A stretch of DNA of 64,000 nucleotides from Phytohabitans houttuyneae (GTDB lineage Bacteria; Actinomycetota; Actinomycetes; Mycobacteriales; Micromonosporaceae): contig NZ_BLPF01000001.1 in NCBI RefSeq assembly GCF_011764425.1, positions 1,355,001 to 1,419,000 of the forward strand. Direction: 5' to 3'. Position 1 is the stretch's first letter. Each line of letters opens with the position of its first letter. Shown piece after piece: positions 42,346-50,014 of the stretch. Under the pieces are notes generated by a model that was not told the origin of the DNA, ran no database searches, and saw only the letters and a program-made list of their open reading frames with translations. A program made the position numbers and the translations under genes.

Positions 42346-42661
42346 GTGCGAGCGTGGGCAGCACGCCCGTGACGTCGAGGACGCGGGCGACCGCGCCGTG
42401 CGGGTTTTCCACCCGGTACCTCAAGCCGGCGGCCGATGCCTCGCGAAAGCCGCCGACAAGCGCGCCGATGCCTGTCGAATCGAGGAACGTCACCCGATCG
42501 AGGTCGATGACCACACCGTGCAGCCGCTGGGTCGCGGCCCCGGCTAATGCCTCACCCTGGCCTTTGAGGAGCACGTCGATGCTGGACAGATCGATCTCAC
42601 CGGCGAGCGCCAGCCGAACGTAGCCAGAGGCTACACGGACGGTGGTCGTCAGCTGAGTCAT
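42341..42661 (-). CDS. STAS-domain anti-sigma factor antagonist
   Basis: Protein of 106 aa, a single STAS domain: ALAGEIDLSSIDVLL, HGVVIDLDRVTFLDSTGIGALVG with the phosphorylatable Ser in the conserved DST motif, and ARVLDVTGVLPTL. Such proteins bind anti-sigma kinases when unphosphorylated and release a sigma factor. The GGAGG site before ATG 42661 is good. It diverges from the MEDS-STAS and kinase-like genes. Its TAG stop is contributed by the end of the insertion sequence, although the domain is full-length. Confidence 0.9.
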   Translation of the reverse strand: MTQLTTTVRVASGYVRLALAGEIDLSSIDVLLKGQGEALAGAATQRLHGVVIDLDRVTFLDSTGIGALVGGFREASAAGLRYRVENPHGAVARVLDVTGVLPTLAP

Positions 42662-42767
42662 GTGAAGACCTCCAGCCCCTACCCTGCCACACACGCCACC
42701 GGGCCGGTATCCACCGCAGGACTAGGATCACCGTGACCGGGACTCGGCTTTACGCGGTGGGACGTGG

Positions 42768-43643
42768 GTGACTGGTGCGATGGAAGCGGCGCGGCTGACG
42801 CAGGTCGACCTCGGCGATCACGCCTGCCTCACGTTCACCGACGCGGAGGAGCGGCTCGACCTGCTCGCCGCGTTCGTCCGTGACGGGCTGCGTGCGGGTC
42901 AGCGAGTCCTGTGCTGGACCGACCAGCTGCCGCCGGCGGCGCTGGCCGCCGAGTTCAGCGCCCGCCACGTGCGGGGCGCGGCCGCGGGCCGCCGGGGCCA
43001 GCTCACGATCGCCTCGGTCGAGGCGGCGCTGCTCGGCGGGCGCGGGTCGGCCGCCGCGATGGTGGAGGCGGTCGCGGCGGAGGTCGACGAGGCGGCCCGC
43101 CAGGGGTACACCGGTCTGCGGCTGACCGCGGACATGTCGTGGGCGACCCGCCCGGCCGGCGCGGAGCAACTGCTCGGCTTCGAGACGGAGATGGCCGACC
43201 TGTTCAGCGACGGGCGCCTCTCGCTCATCTGCCAGTACGACCGGGACCGCTTCGACGCGGTCACGCTCGCTTTCGCCGCGACCGCGCACACCAAGACGGT
43301 CGCCGCGCAGGTCTACCACGACGGGCCGCTGCTGCGGATCTGCCGGCAGTACAGCCCGACCGGCGTGCGGGTCGCGGGTGAGCTGGACTTCCGCCACCAG
43401 GCCGTGCTGGAAAAGGCACTTGCCGAGTCGCGCCGGCTGGACCGCCACATGTCCGTCAACCTCTCCGCCCTGTCGTACATCGACGCCGCCTGTGCGACCG
43501 CGATCGTGCAGGCGGCGATGCGGCTGCCGGCCTCGCGCAGGATGACGGTCACGTGCCAAGGTCTTGTCGCGAAGATGCTGGATCTCGTCGGCGGGCGTGA
43601 CACGCCACGGCTTCGGGTAGTACCCGGCGATGACCAGCGCTGA
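42768..43643 (+). CDS. MEDS-STAS sensory protein
   Basis: Protein of 291 aa combining an N-terminal MEDS (DcmR-like) sensory domain (DLGDHACLTFTDAEERLDLL, VLCWTDQLPP, and YTGLRLTADMSWATRPAGAE) with a C-terminal STAS-like domain (VRVAGELDFRHQAVLEKALA and MSVNLSALSYIDAACATAIV). The phospho-acceptor position reads YIDAAC rather than DST, so it may not be phosphorylated. It overlaps the ATPase gene by 14 nt. Starts with GTG 42768; ATG 42780 is possible. Likely an input sensor of the partner-switching module. Confidence 0.88.
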   Translation: MTGAMEAARLTQVDLGDHACLTFTDAEERLDLLAAFVRDGLRAGQRVLCWTDQLPPAALAAEFSARHVRGAAAGRRGQLTIASVEAALLGGRGSAAAMVEAVAAEVDEAARQGYTGLRLTADMSWATRPAGAEQLLGFETEMADLFSDGRLSLICQYDRDRFDAVTLAFAATAHTKTVAAQVYHDGPLLRICRQYSPTGVRVAGELDFRHQAVLEKALAESRRLDRHMSVNLSALSYIDAACATAIVQAAMRLPASRRMTVTCQGLVAKMLDLVGGRDTPRLRVVPGDDQR

Positions 43644-44088
43644 CCTGCCCGCTCGGGACCGGGCCGGGCCGGCGCCGACAACGGTTCCCGAGGCGGTCGC
43701 CGTGGACCACCAGTTCGACGCGGACGGGCTGTACGCGTTGCGCGCCGCGCTGGCCGCGCACGCCGACCACCTGGGTGCCTCGCGCGAGCAGGTGGAGCGG
43801 CTGCTGATCGTCGGCGGTGAGCTCGCCACCAACGCGATCCGCCACGGCGGCGGCTCGGGCCGGCTGCGGCTGTGGCGCGACGGCGAGCTGCTGCGCTGCC
43901 AGATCAGCGACTGCGGCCAAGGCATGCGGGACACCGCGGCGGGCTCGCGCCAGCCGGAGCCGACCGCGCTCGGCGGGCGAGGGCTGTGGATCGTACGGCG
44001 GTTGTGCACGGACGTGGTGATCGAGACCAGCCCGAAGGGTACGACCGTCACCGCCGCGATCCCCCTCAACGGCGCCGCCACCGCGTAG
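43630..44088 (+). CDS. RsbW/SpoIIAB-like anti-sigma ATPase
   Basis: Protein of 152 aa with a HATPase_c_2 domain: the N-box in LLIVGGELATNAIRHGG, the G1 region in ISDCGQGMRD, and the G2 region in LGGRGLWIVRRLCTDV. It would phosphorylate STAS-domain partners or hold a sigma factor inactive. It overlaps the MEDS-STAS gene; with the divergent STAS gene it makes a complete partner-switching set without its own sigma factor. Confidence 0.9.
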   Translation: MTSADLPARDRAGPAPTTVPEAVAVDHQFDADGLYALRAALAAHADHLGASREQVERLLIVGGELATNAIRHGGGSGRLRLWRDGELLRCQISDCGQGMRDTAAGSRQPEPTALGGRGLWIVRRLCTDVVIETSPKGTTVTAAIPLNGAATA

Positions 44089-44166
44089 CGCGGGATCGCC
44101 GCACACCGGTCGACCATCGCTCGTACGGCCGATTCATCCGACCCCGCGCGACCGTAGGGTGACCCG

Positions 44167-44784
44167 GTGACCGTCCCGCGGGCGAGCCGCCGCCGCGCAC
44201 AGCCCCCGGCCGACCGGGAGCCGATCCTGCGCGCGGCGACACACCTCTTCCGCACGCACGGCTACGCCGCCACGTCGATCGCGCGGGTGGCCCAGGAGGC
44301 GGGCGTGTTGCCGCCGGCCGTGTTCGCGGCGTTCACGTCGAAGGCCGGCCTGCTGAGGGCGGCGGTCGAGGCCGCTGCCGCCTTCGACGACCGCACGGCG
44401 CTGAGCTGGGTGCACGACGCGCCCTCCGCCGCCGAGGCGCTGCGCCGCTACGCCGGCACGATCGCGGCGGTCGCCCAGCGGGCGTACCCGATCCACGCGG
44501 TCGCGCAGGCCGCGGCCGACGCCGACCCGAAGGTCGCCGAGCTGGTCGCCGACCTGGACCGGCAGCGGCTCACCGGTGCCGGCTACATCGCCACGGCGGT
44601 GGCGGCCAAGCGTGGCGACGCCGACCTGTCCCGGGTCGGCTTCCTGCGCGACACGATCTGGGCGCTCAACTCGCCGCTGCTCTACGGCCTTCTCGTGCAC
44701 CAGCGCGGCTGGACCGTCGCGGCGTACCGGGACTGGATCGCCACCGCGTTGACCGCGCTGGCCGTACCGTCACCCCGTCAGTGA
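44167..44784 (+). CDS. TetR family transcriptional regulator
   Basis: Protein of 205 aa. HTH: EPILRAATHLFRTHGYAATS, IARVAQEAGVLPPAVFAAFT, SKAGLLRAAVEAA. The recognition helix has PPAVFAAF in place of the usual xTxYxHF pattern, a divergent form. The C-terminal domain is helical. Starts with GTG. Its end overlaps the converging membrane-protein gene by 15 nt. No operator identified. Confidence 0.85.
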   Translation: MTVPRASRRRAQPPADREPILRAATHLFRTHGYAATSIARVAQEAGVLPPAVFAAFTSKAGLLRAAVEAAAAFDDRTALSWVHDAPSAAEALRRYAGTIAAVAQRAYPIHAVAQAAADADPKVAELVADLDRQRLTGAGYIATAVAAKRGDADLSRVGFLRDTIWALNSPLLYGLLVHQRGWTVAAYRDWIATALTALAVPSPRQ

Positions 44785-45918
44785 GCGGTCCGGCTGGTAC
44801 GCGTACGCCGCCTCGCGCACGGTCTCGTCACTCTCCAGCCCCGCACCGAGCGCACCGCCCAATGTGGCCAGCGCGCTGACCAGCCAGGCCAGCTCCACCT
44901 GGTCGGAGAAGCCGGTGGGGTGGTCCAGCGCGGCGGCGTGCAGCCCCGGCGGCACCAGCAGCAGCACGCTGACCAGCGACAGGACGAACAGCGCGCAGTA
45001 GAGCGCCAGCACGCCGATCACCAGCGTTGTCACGGTGACGGCGTTGAGGAGGACGACCTGCTCGCGGGTGGCGCGCACGACTTCGGGGTCGCGCTGCGGC
45101 GGCGCGCGTTCCCACAGGTCGGCGCCGAGCAGCAGGGTGAGTACCACCGCGAGGACCGAGCCCGCGCCGACCAGCGTCTGCCGCAGCCAGCCGAGGTTGT
45201 CGGCGAGCAGCCAGATGTCGTTCGTGACGAGCGCGAAGACGCCGGCCGCGACCGCGGCGACAAGCGCCCGGGACAGCTCGACCGCCAGCCGCCACGGGCG
45301 GTTCGCGCGCAGCATGCCGATCAGCAGCCGCAGGTTGCCGGTGATGACGCCGGTGACAAGGCCGGCGCCACGGTCGTCGCCGGCCACGGTGCCGAGCTCG
45401 CGCAGGCGGCGCAGCAGCGCGTCGCGGTGCTTGCCGCCGCCGTCATCCCCGGAGGGCTTGACGTCGACCGGCGCGTCGCCGCCGCCGACCAGGACCGCCA
45501 CCAGCCGGACGATCGCCTCGTCCGCCCGCCGCTCGACACCGACCGCGCCGAGCGCGGGCAACGAGAGCACGGCGACACCGTGCGCGCTGCTGGCGTGCGC
45601 GACGACCGGCCGCCGGGCGGTCTGCAGCGGCAGGTCGGTGAGGAACACGGCGAGCTGCCATCCCCCGTCCAGCAGGCGCCGCCGGGTGCGCGCGACAAGC
45701 TCGTGCAGCGGCGCCGGCCCGCCGACCAACCGGTCGGCCACCACGCGGACAGACCACCTGGCGCCGGGCAGCCGCTCGCCCATCTGCCTGGCCAGCCCGC
45801 CGACCAGCGCCTCGGCCATCTCCGCCGCCGGCCCCGGCGACGCGATGAGGCCGACCACGACCGTCGCTGGCTCCTCCCCCACCGCGAAATCCTTGGCCCG
45901 CACGGGGTGGCGCGCCAT
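44770..45918 (-). CDS. Membrane protein of unknown function
   Basis: Protein of 382 aa. The first 170 residues are soluble with strands like ATVVVGLIASPG, QLAVFLTDLPLQTARRPVVA and GVAVLSLPALGAVG. TM helices follow near VAAVAAGVFALVTNDIWLLA, QTLVGAGSVLAVVLTLLLGA, VTVTTLVIGVLALYCALFVL and SLVSVLLLVPPGL, with a last one near the C-terminus. No known family assigned. ATG 45918 or 45924. Repeat elements A5 and B3 lie directly upstream. Confidence 0.75.
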   Translation of the reverse strand: MARHPVRAKDFAVGEEPATVVVGLIASPGPAAEMAEALVGGLARQMGERLPGARWSVRVVADRLVGGPAPLHELVARTRRRLLDGGWQLAVFLTDLPLQTARRPVVAHASSAHGVAVLSLPALGAVGVERRADEAIVRLVAVLVGGGDAPVDVKPSGDDGGGKHRDALLRRLRELGTVAGDDRGAGLVTGVITGNLRLLIGMLRANRPWRLAVELSRALVAAVAAGVFALVTNDIWLLADNLGWLRQTLVGAGSVLAVVLTLLLGADLWERAPPQRDPEVVRATREQVVLLNAVTVTTLVIGVLALYCALFVLSLVSVLLLVPPGLHAAALDHPTGFSDQVELAWLVSALATLGGALGAGLESDETVREAAYAYQPDRSLTG

Positions 45919-45937
45919 CACCAATTCCAGGTGACTT

Positions 45938-46001
45938 TGAGCTACCGCGACGTCCGTCGTGGTCCGGACCGTTGCTCCCGCGGCCTCACCGTCCGTCGTG
46001 G
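45938..46001. repeat. Intergenic repeat family A, copy 5 (variant long form)
   Basis: Same plan as copies 3 and 4, but CCGCGGTGG is replaced by CCGTCGTGG in both internal repeats: GTCCGTCGTGGTCC at 45952-45965 and again at 45991-46004. Confidence 0.85.
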
Positions 46002-46011
46002 TCCCGCGCGG

Positions 46012-46073
46012 GTTGATCAGGGACTTCGTGGGTGGACACGCCGGCAGACACGCCCGCCAACTCCCTGATCAAC
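46012..46073. repeat. 62-nt palindromic element family B, copy 3
   Basis: Begins GTTGATCAGGGACTTCGTGG and ends CCAACTCCCTGATCAAC. Placed 15 nt past the stop of the DUF1877-like gene (minus strand), immediately next to repeat A5. Confidence 0.9.
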
Positions 46074-46088
46074 GGGGAGAGGCGAGGG

Positions 46089-46556
46089 CTAGAGGGAGAT
46101 CCAGCAGTAGAGCTGGTCGCCGGCGGCGCGGGCCCGGCGGGCCAGCGCCACGAGGCGGGTCATGCCGTCGCGGAGGATGTCGATGCCCTCCGGGTCGTCG
46201 ATCGCCAGCTCCTCGATGGCGGCCCAGCGCTCGGCCAGCTCGGGCAGGCGGGCGTCGTCGACGCCGGCGAGCGCGTCGCGGGCCGAGGTGTGTATGGCCT
46301 GGACCCACGGGCCGGCGCCGGGGTCGCCGGGTGGCCACACGAGGTCGCCGCCGGAGATGTCGGTGTCCCACTCGACGTCGAGGATGAGGGCGACGAGCTT
46401 GCCCAGCGTGACGTTCGGCTCGATGCCCTTGGCGTCGACGCCGTCGGCGGCCGACGCGTCGCCGTGGACGATGACCGGGCCGCCGTCGGTCGCCTCCATC
46501 AGCTTGGCCACCGCGGTGTCGTCCGCGGCCCGGAAGTAGTCACACAAGACGCCCAT
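46089..46556 (-). CDS. DUF1877-like protein
   Basis: Protein of 155 aa beginning MGVLCDYFRAADDTAVAKLM, typical of the actinobacterial DUF1877/YfbM-like group, with PNVTLGKLVALILDVEWDTD and LYCWISL at the end. No catalytic motif is known. A GGGGAG site lies 7 nt upstream of ATG 46556. Monocistronic between repeats and a divergent glycosidase gene. Confidence 0.7.
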   Translation of the reverse strand: MGVLCDYFRAADDTAVAKLMEATDGGPVIVHGDASAADGVDAKGIEPNVTLGKLVALILDVEWDTDISGGDLVWPPGDPGAGPWVQAIHTSARDALAGVDDARLPELAERWAAIEELAIDDPEGIDILRDGMTRLVALARRARAAGDQLYCWISL

Positions 46557-46735
46557 TGCCACTCCCCTGTGTCCGCTCGAGCGGCGCACAGCCTAGCCGA
46601 GGCCGCGGACACCGTGCTTGCCAAGCGACGGCGCTCGATCGATACTGCTATCGGTTCAGAGCCGGACATGGTCGCGGGCAGGGCAACCTTCGACCGTTTA
46701 CGACCGATGCGTCATGTCCACGGAGTGTCTGAACT

Positions 46736-48799
46736 ATGAGATATCGCAGAGTCCGCCGCACGGCGTCCGCCGCTGCCCTCCTCCTCGCCACCGGCGTGCT
46801 CGCCGGCATCGGCCAGCCCGCCGCCCAGGCGGCCGCGACCCCCACCACCGTCACCGTCAACGCGCGGGCCGGCCTCGCCACCATGCCCGCGACCGGCCTC
46901 GGCATCAACGACGCCATCTGGGACCAGGAGCTCGGCACCAACGCGGTGGCCGACCTGCTCAAGTCGGCCGGCGTGACGATGCGCCGCTATCCCGGCGGCT
47001 CGTACGCGGACATCTACCACTGGGAAGACCACACCGCGCCCGGCGGCTACGTCGCGCCGAACACCGGCTTCGACACGTTCATGGCCGGCGTGCGGCGCAC
47101 CGGCGCCACACCAATGATCATCGCGAACTACGGCACCGGCACCGCGGCGGAGGCCGCCGGCTGGGTCCGCCAGGCGAACGTCGTCAAGAAGTACGGCGTC
47201 AAGTACTGGACGGTCGGCAACGAAAACTACGGCAACGGCCACTACGGCGCGGCCTGGGAGGCGGACAACCACCCGGACAAGAGCCCGCGGCAGTACGCCA
47301 CCGAGGTGGTCGCCTACGCCGACGCGATGAAGGCCGTCGACCCGACCATCAAGGTGGGCGCGGTGCTCACGATCCCGGCCGGCTGGCCGGACGCCGTGGT
47401 CGCCGAAGGTGACGCGGGCAGTTGGAACCAGGTGGTCCTCTCCATCGCCGGCCCGAAGATCGACTTTGTGGACGTGCACTGGTACCCGGGTGGGGCGACC
47501 GCCGCCGAAGGGCTGGCGAAGACCGCACACCTCCCCGACGCGCTCTACATCCTGCGGCAGCAGATCGCGAAGTACGCCGGCCCCGGCTCCGAGCGCATCG
47601 GCATCAGCCTGACGGAGACCAACGTCGACATCGGGCGCAACACGCAGCCGGGCGCCATCTTCCTCGCCGACACGTACGCGTCCCTGCTGGCGAACGGCGT
47701 CTTCACCGTGCAGTGGTGGAACGTCCACAATGGCATCGGCGACATCTCCACAGTGGCCGGGCAGACCGACTACGACGACTTCGGCATCCTCTCCAGCGGC
47801 AACTGCACGTCAGACGGCACGACCTGCCAGCCGGCGCTGAACACGCCGTTCGCGCCGTACCACGGCCTGTCCATGATGAACAAGCTGGCCCGCCCTGGTG
47901 ACCAGTTCATCCGCGCGGCGGCCGACGACCCTCTCGTCACCGCGCACGCGGTGCGGCGGTCCAATGGGGACGTCAACGTGCTGCTGCTCAACAGCGACCC
48001 CGACAACGCCCGCGACGTCACCATCGACTACGCCGGCTTCGCACCGGCGGGCGGCGCGGTGACCGTCCACACGTACGCGAACGGCGCCACCGGCATCGCC
48101 ACCGCCTCGGCGGGCACCGCGACGAGCCAGACGCTGCCGCCGTACTCGCTGACCGTCGTGCAGGCGCGCAACTCCCGGCCCATCGCCGGACTGCCCGCCG
48201 CGCCCGGCCAGCCCGCGGCGAGCGCGGTCACGGACCGTACCGCGACGATCAGCTGGCCGGCGGGCCGAGCCGGCGCGCACCCGATCGCCAAGTACGAGGT
48301 GTACCGCCAGCACGGCGCGGTCAGCGAGCAGCTCGGCGAGACGCCGGGCACCTCGCTCACCGTCAACAACCTGCGGCCGGGCAGCCGGTACACGGTGAAC
48401 GTGCTCGCCCGCGACACCGCCGGCAACGTGTCCTGGGCGTCACCGCCACTCTCGTTCACGACCGGCACGCCGGCGCAGAGCGCGTGCACGGTCAAGTGGA
48501 CGTACACGGCCGACTGGTCGAGTGGCTACGTGGCCTCGCTGGACATCGCGAACACCGGCACCCGCGCGCTCACCAGCTGGACGCTCACGTACGAGTGGCC
48601 GACCACCTGGCAGCAGATGAACGGCGGCTGGAACGCCAACTGGACCGCGACCGGCCGTACCGTGAAGGTGACCAACTTGGACGGTGCCGGACTCGACGTG
48701 GGCGCCACTGTCAACGTCGGCTTCGTCGGCGGCTACAGCGGGCCCAACGTGACGCCCGCCGTCTTCACGCTCAACGGCAACGTCTGCACGACGCTATGA
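46736..48799 (+). CDS. Secreted glycosidase (arabinofuranosidase/GH-A clan-like) with Fn3 and CBM2
   Basis: Precursor of 687 aa. The signal peptide ends near AAQAAAT (residue 34). The catalytic TIM barrel shows acid/base Glu163 in WTVGNENYG and nucleophile Glu294 in ISLTETNVD, a clan GH-A pattern like alpha-L-arabinofuranosidases (GH51-like). A beta domain follows (residues about 380-480), then fibronectin type III (TATISWPAGRAGAHPIAKYE, residues about 490-580) and CBM2 (CTVKWTYTADWSSGYVASLD to the end), which binds cellulose. Substrate assignment is tentative. Its stop overlaps the next gene by 4 nt. Confidence 0.85.
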   Translation: MRYRRVRRTASAAALLLATGVLAGIGQPAAQAAATPTTVTVNARAGLATMPATGLGINDAIWDQELGTNAVADLLKSAGVTMRRYPGGSYADIYHWEDHTAPGGYVAPNTGFDTFMAGVRRTGATPMIIANYGTGTAAEAAGWVRQANVVKKYGVKYWTVGNENYGNGHYGAAWEADNHPDKSPRQYATEVVAYADAMKAVDPTIKVGAVLTIPAGWPDAVVAEGDAGSWNQVVLSIAGPKIDFVDVHWYPGGATAAEGLAKTAHLPDALYILRQQIAKYAGPGSERIGISLTETNVDIGRNTQPGAIFLADTYASLLANGVFTVQWWNVHNGIGDISTVAGQTDYDDFGILSSGNCTSDGTTCQPALNTPFAPYHGLSMMNKLARPGDQFIRAAADDPLVTAHAVRRSNGDVNVLLLNSDPDNARDVTIDYAGFAPAGGAVTVHTYANGATGIATASAGTATSQTLPPYSLTVVQARNSRPIAGLPAAPGQPAASAVTDRTATISWPAGRAGAHPIAKYEVYRQHGAVSEQLGETPGTSLTVNNLRPGSRYTVNVLARDTAGNVSWASPPLSFTTGTPAQSACTVKWTYTADWSSGYVASLDIANTGTRALTSWTLTYEWPTTWQQMNGGWNANWTATGRTVKVTNLDGAGLDVGATVNVGFVGGYSGPNVTPAVFTLNGNVCTTL

Positions 48800-49893
48800 G
48801 GCGCATCATGATCTCCGCGCTGGCGGCGTCGCTGGCGCTCGTGGCCGCGTTCGCCGTCGTGCAGCGCCCGGCCTCGGCCGCGGCGGCGGTGCGCGTCATG
48901 CCGCTCGGCGACTCCATCACGGCGGGGCCGGGCTGCTGGCGCGCCTACCTGTGGGACCGTCTACAGAGGAGCGGCTACACCGACGTCGACTTCGTCGGCA
49001 CCCAGTCCGGCGGCGGCTGCGCGGTCCCGCTCGACCCCGACCACGAAGGCCACGGCGGCTTCTCGGCCACCGGCATCGCCGACCAGAACCAGCTGCCGCC
49101 GTGGCTGTCCGCCACCAACCCGGACGTCGTGCTCATGCACCTCGGCACGAACGACATGTGGGGCGGCTACATCCCGACCGACAACAAGATCACGGCGCTC
49201 ACCAAGCTGGTCGGCCAGATGCGCGCAAACAACCCCAACATGAAGATCATCGTGGCGCAGATCATCCCGATGGGCGCCAACGCCTGCGCCACGTGCCCGG
49301 CCGACGTGATCGCGTACAACAACCGGATACCGGCCTGGGCGGCCGGCCTCACCACCGCCCAGTCGCCCATCACGGTCGTCGACCAGTGGACCGGCTTCAA
49401 CACGGCCACGGACACCGGCGACGGCGTACACCCGAACGACGCCGGCTTCCAGAAGATGGCCGAGCGCTGGTACCCGGCCCTGGTGCGGGCGCTCGGCGGC
49501 ACCACACCGACCACGCCGCCGGTCACCACACCGCCGGTCACCACGCCGCCGGTCACCACGCCGCCCGTCACCACACCGCCGCCCACGGGTGGCGCGTGCA
49601 CGGCGACGTACCGGGTGGTGAGCCAGTGGACGGGTGGCTTCCAGGGCGAGGTCGCCGTCCGCAATACCGGCACCACCGCCAGGTCGGCCTGGACCGCCAC
49701 GTTCAGCTTCGGCGGCGGCCAGCAGGTCACCCAGGCCTGGAACGCGACGGTCACCCAGACCGGCGCCGCGGTCACCGCGCGAAACCTCAACTGGAACGGC
49801 AGCCTGCCGGCCGGCGGGGGCACGACCTTCGGGTTCCTCGCCAACTGGACCGGCGGCAACCCCGCCCCGGCGGTCACCTGCACGGTCTCCTGA
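48796..49893 (+). CDS. Secreted SGNH/GDSL esterase with CBM2
   Basis: Precursor of 365 aa. Signal peptide to about residue 30 (RPASAAAA). SGNH hydrolase blocks: VMPLGDSITAG (Ser40 nucleophile), GGFSATGI, LMHLGTNDMWGG (Asn) and DTGDGVHPNDAGF (catalytic Asp/His). A TTPPV-repeat linker (residues about 236-258) leads to CBM2 (CTATYRVVSQWTGGFQGEVA to the end). It probably removes acetyl groups from plant-wall polysaccharides. ATGA overlap with the glycosidase gene shows one operon. Confidence 0.93.
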   Translation: MRRIMISALAASLALVAAFAVVQRPASAAAAVRVMPLGDSITAGPGCWRAYLWDRLQRSGYTDVDFVGTQSGGGCAVPLDPDHEGHGGFSATGIADQNQLPPWLSATNPDVVLMHLGTNDMWGGYIPTDNKITALTKLVGQMRANNPNMKIIVAQIIPMGANACATCPADVIAYNNRIPAWAAGLTTAQSPITVVDQWTGFNTATDTGDGVHPNDAGFQKMAERWYPALVRALGGTTPTTPPVTTPPVTTPPVTTPPVTTPPPTGGACTATYRVVSQWTGGFQGEVAVRNTGTTARSAWTATFSFGGGQQVTQAWNATVTQTGAAVTARNLNWNGSLPAGGGTTFGFLANWTGGNPAPAVTCTVS

Positions 49894-49899
49894 CCGCGC

Positions 49900-49936
49900 G
49901 CCCGGCCGGCCACGCCCGCACTGTGGCCGGCCGGGC
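49900..49936 (+). terminator. Strong hairpin after SGNH esterase gene
   Basis: Perfect 14-bp stem GCCCGGCCGGCCAC/GTGGCCGGCCGGGC with a 9-nt loop, 7 nt after the stop. Confidence 0.85.
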
Positions 49937-49952
49937 ACGCACCCCCGACCCG

Positions 49953-50014
49953 GTTGATCAGGGACTTCGCGGGTGGACACGCCGGCTGAGACGCCCACCA
50001 ACTCCCTGATCAAC
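49953..50014. repeat. 62-nt palindromic element family B, copy 4 (contains GH42 stop)
   Basis: Begins GTTGATCAGGGACTTCGCGG and ends CCAACTCCCTGATCAAC, between convergent genes. The repaired GH42 frame ends at the TGA inside its left arm. Confidence 0.9.

Noticed and set aside
41300-42355. Target-site duplication flanking the insertion sequence
   Set aside because: The bases outside the two inverted repeats do not match convincingly at any length of 2-9 nt.
45938-46068. Open frames through repeat A copies that read SYRDVRGGPDRCSRGL-like peptides
   Set aside because: The similar peptides only reflect the shared DNA repeat; frames extend into different unrelated sequence at each copy, with no start site or codon bias.
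49508-49587. Tandem GTCACCACRCCGCC repeats
   Set aside because: Inside the SGNH esterase gene, encoding its Thr/Pro linker; expected for CBM2-linked enzymes.
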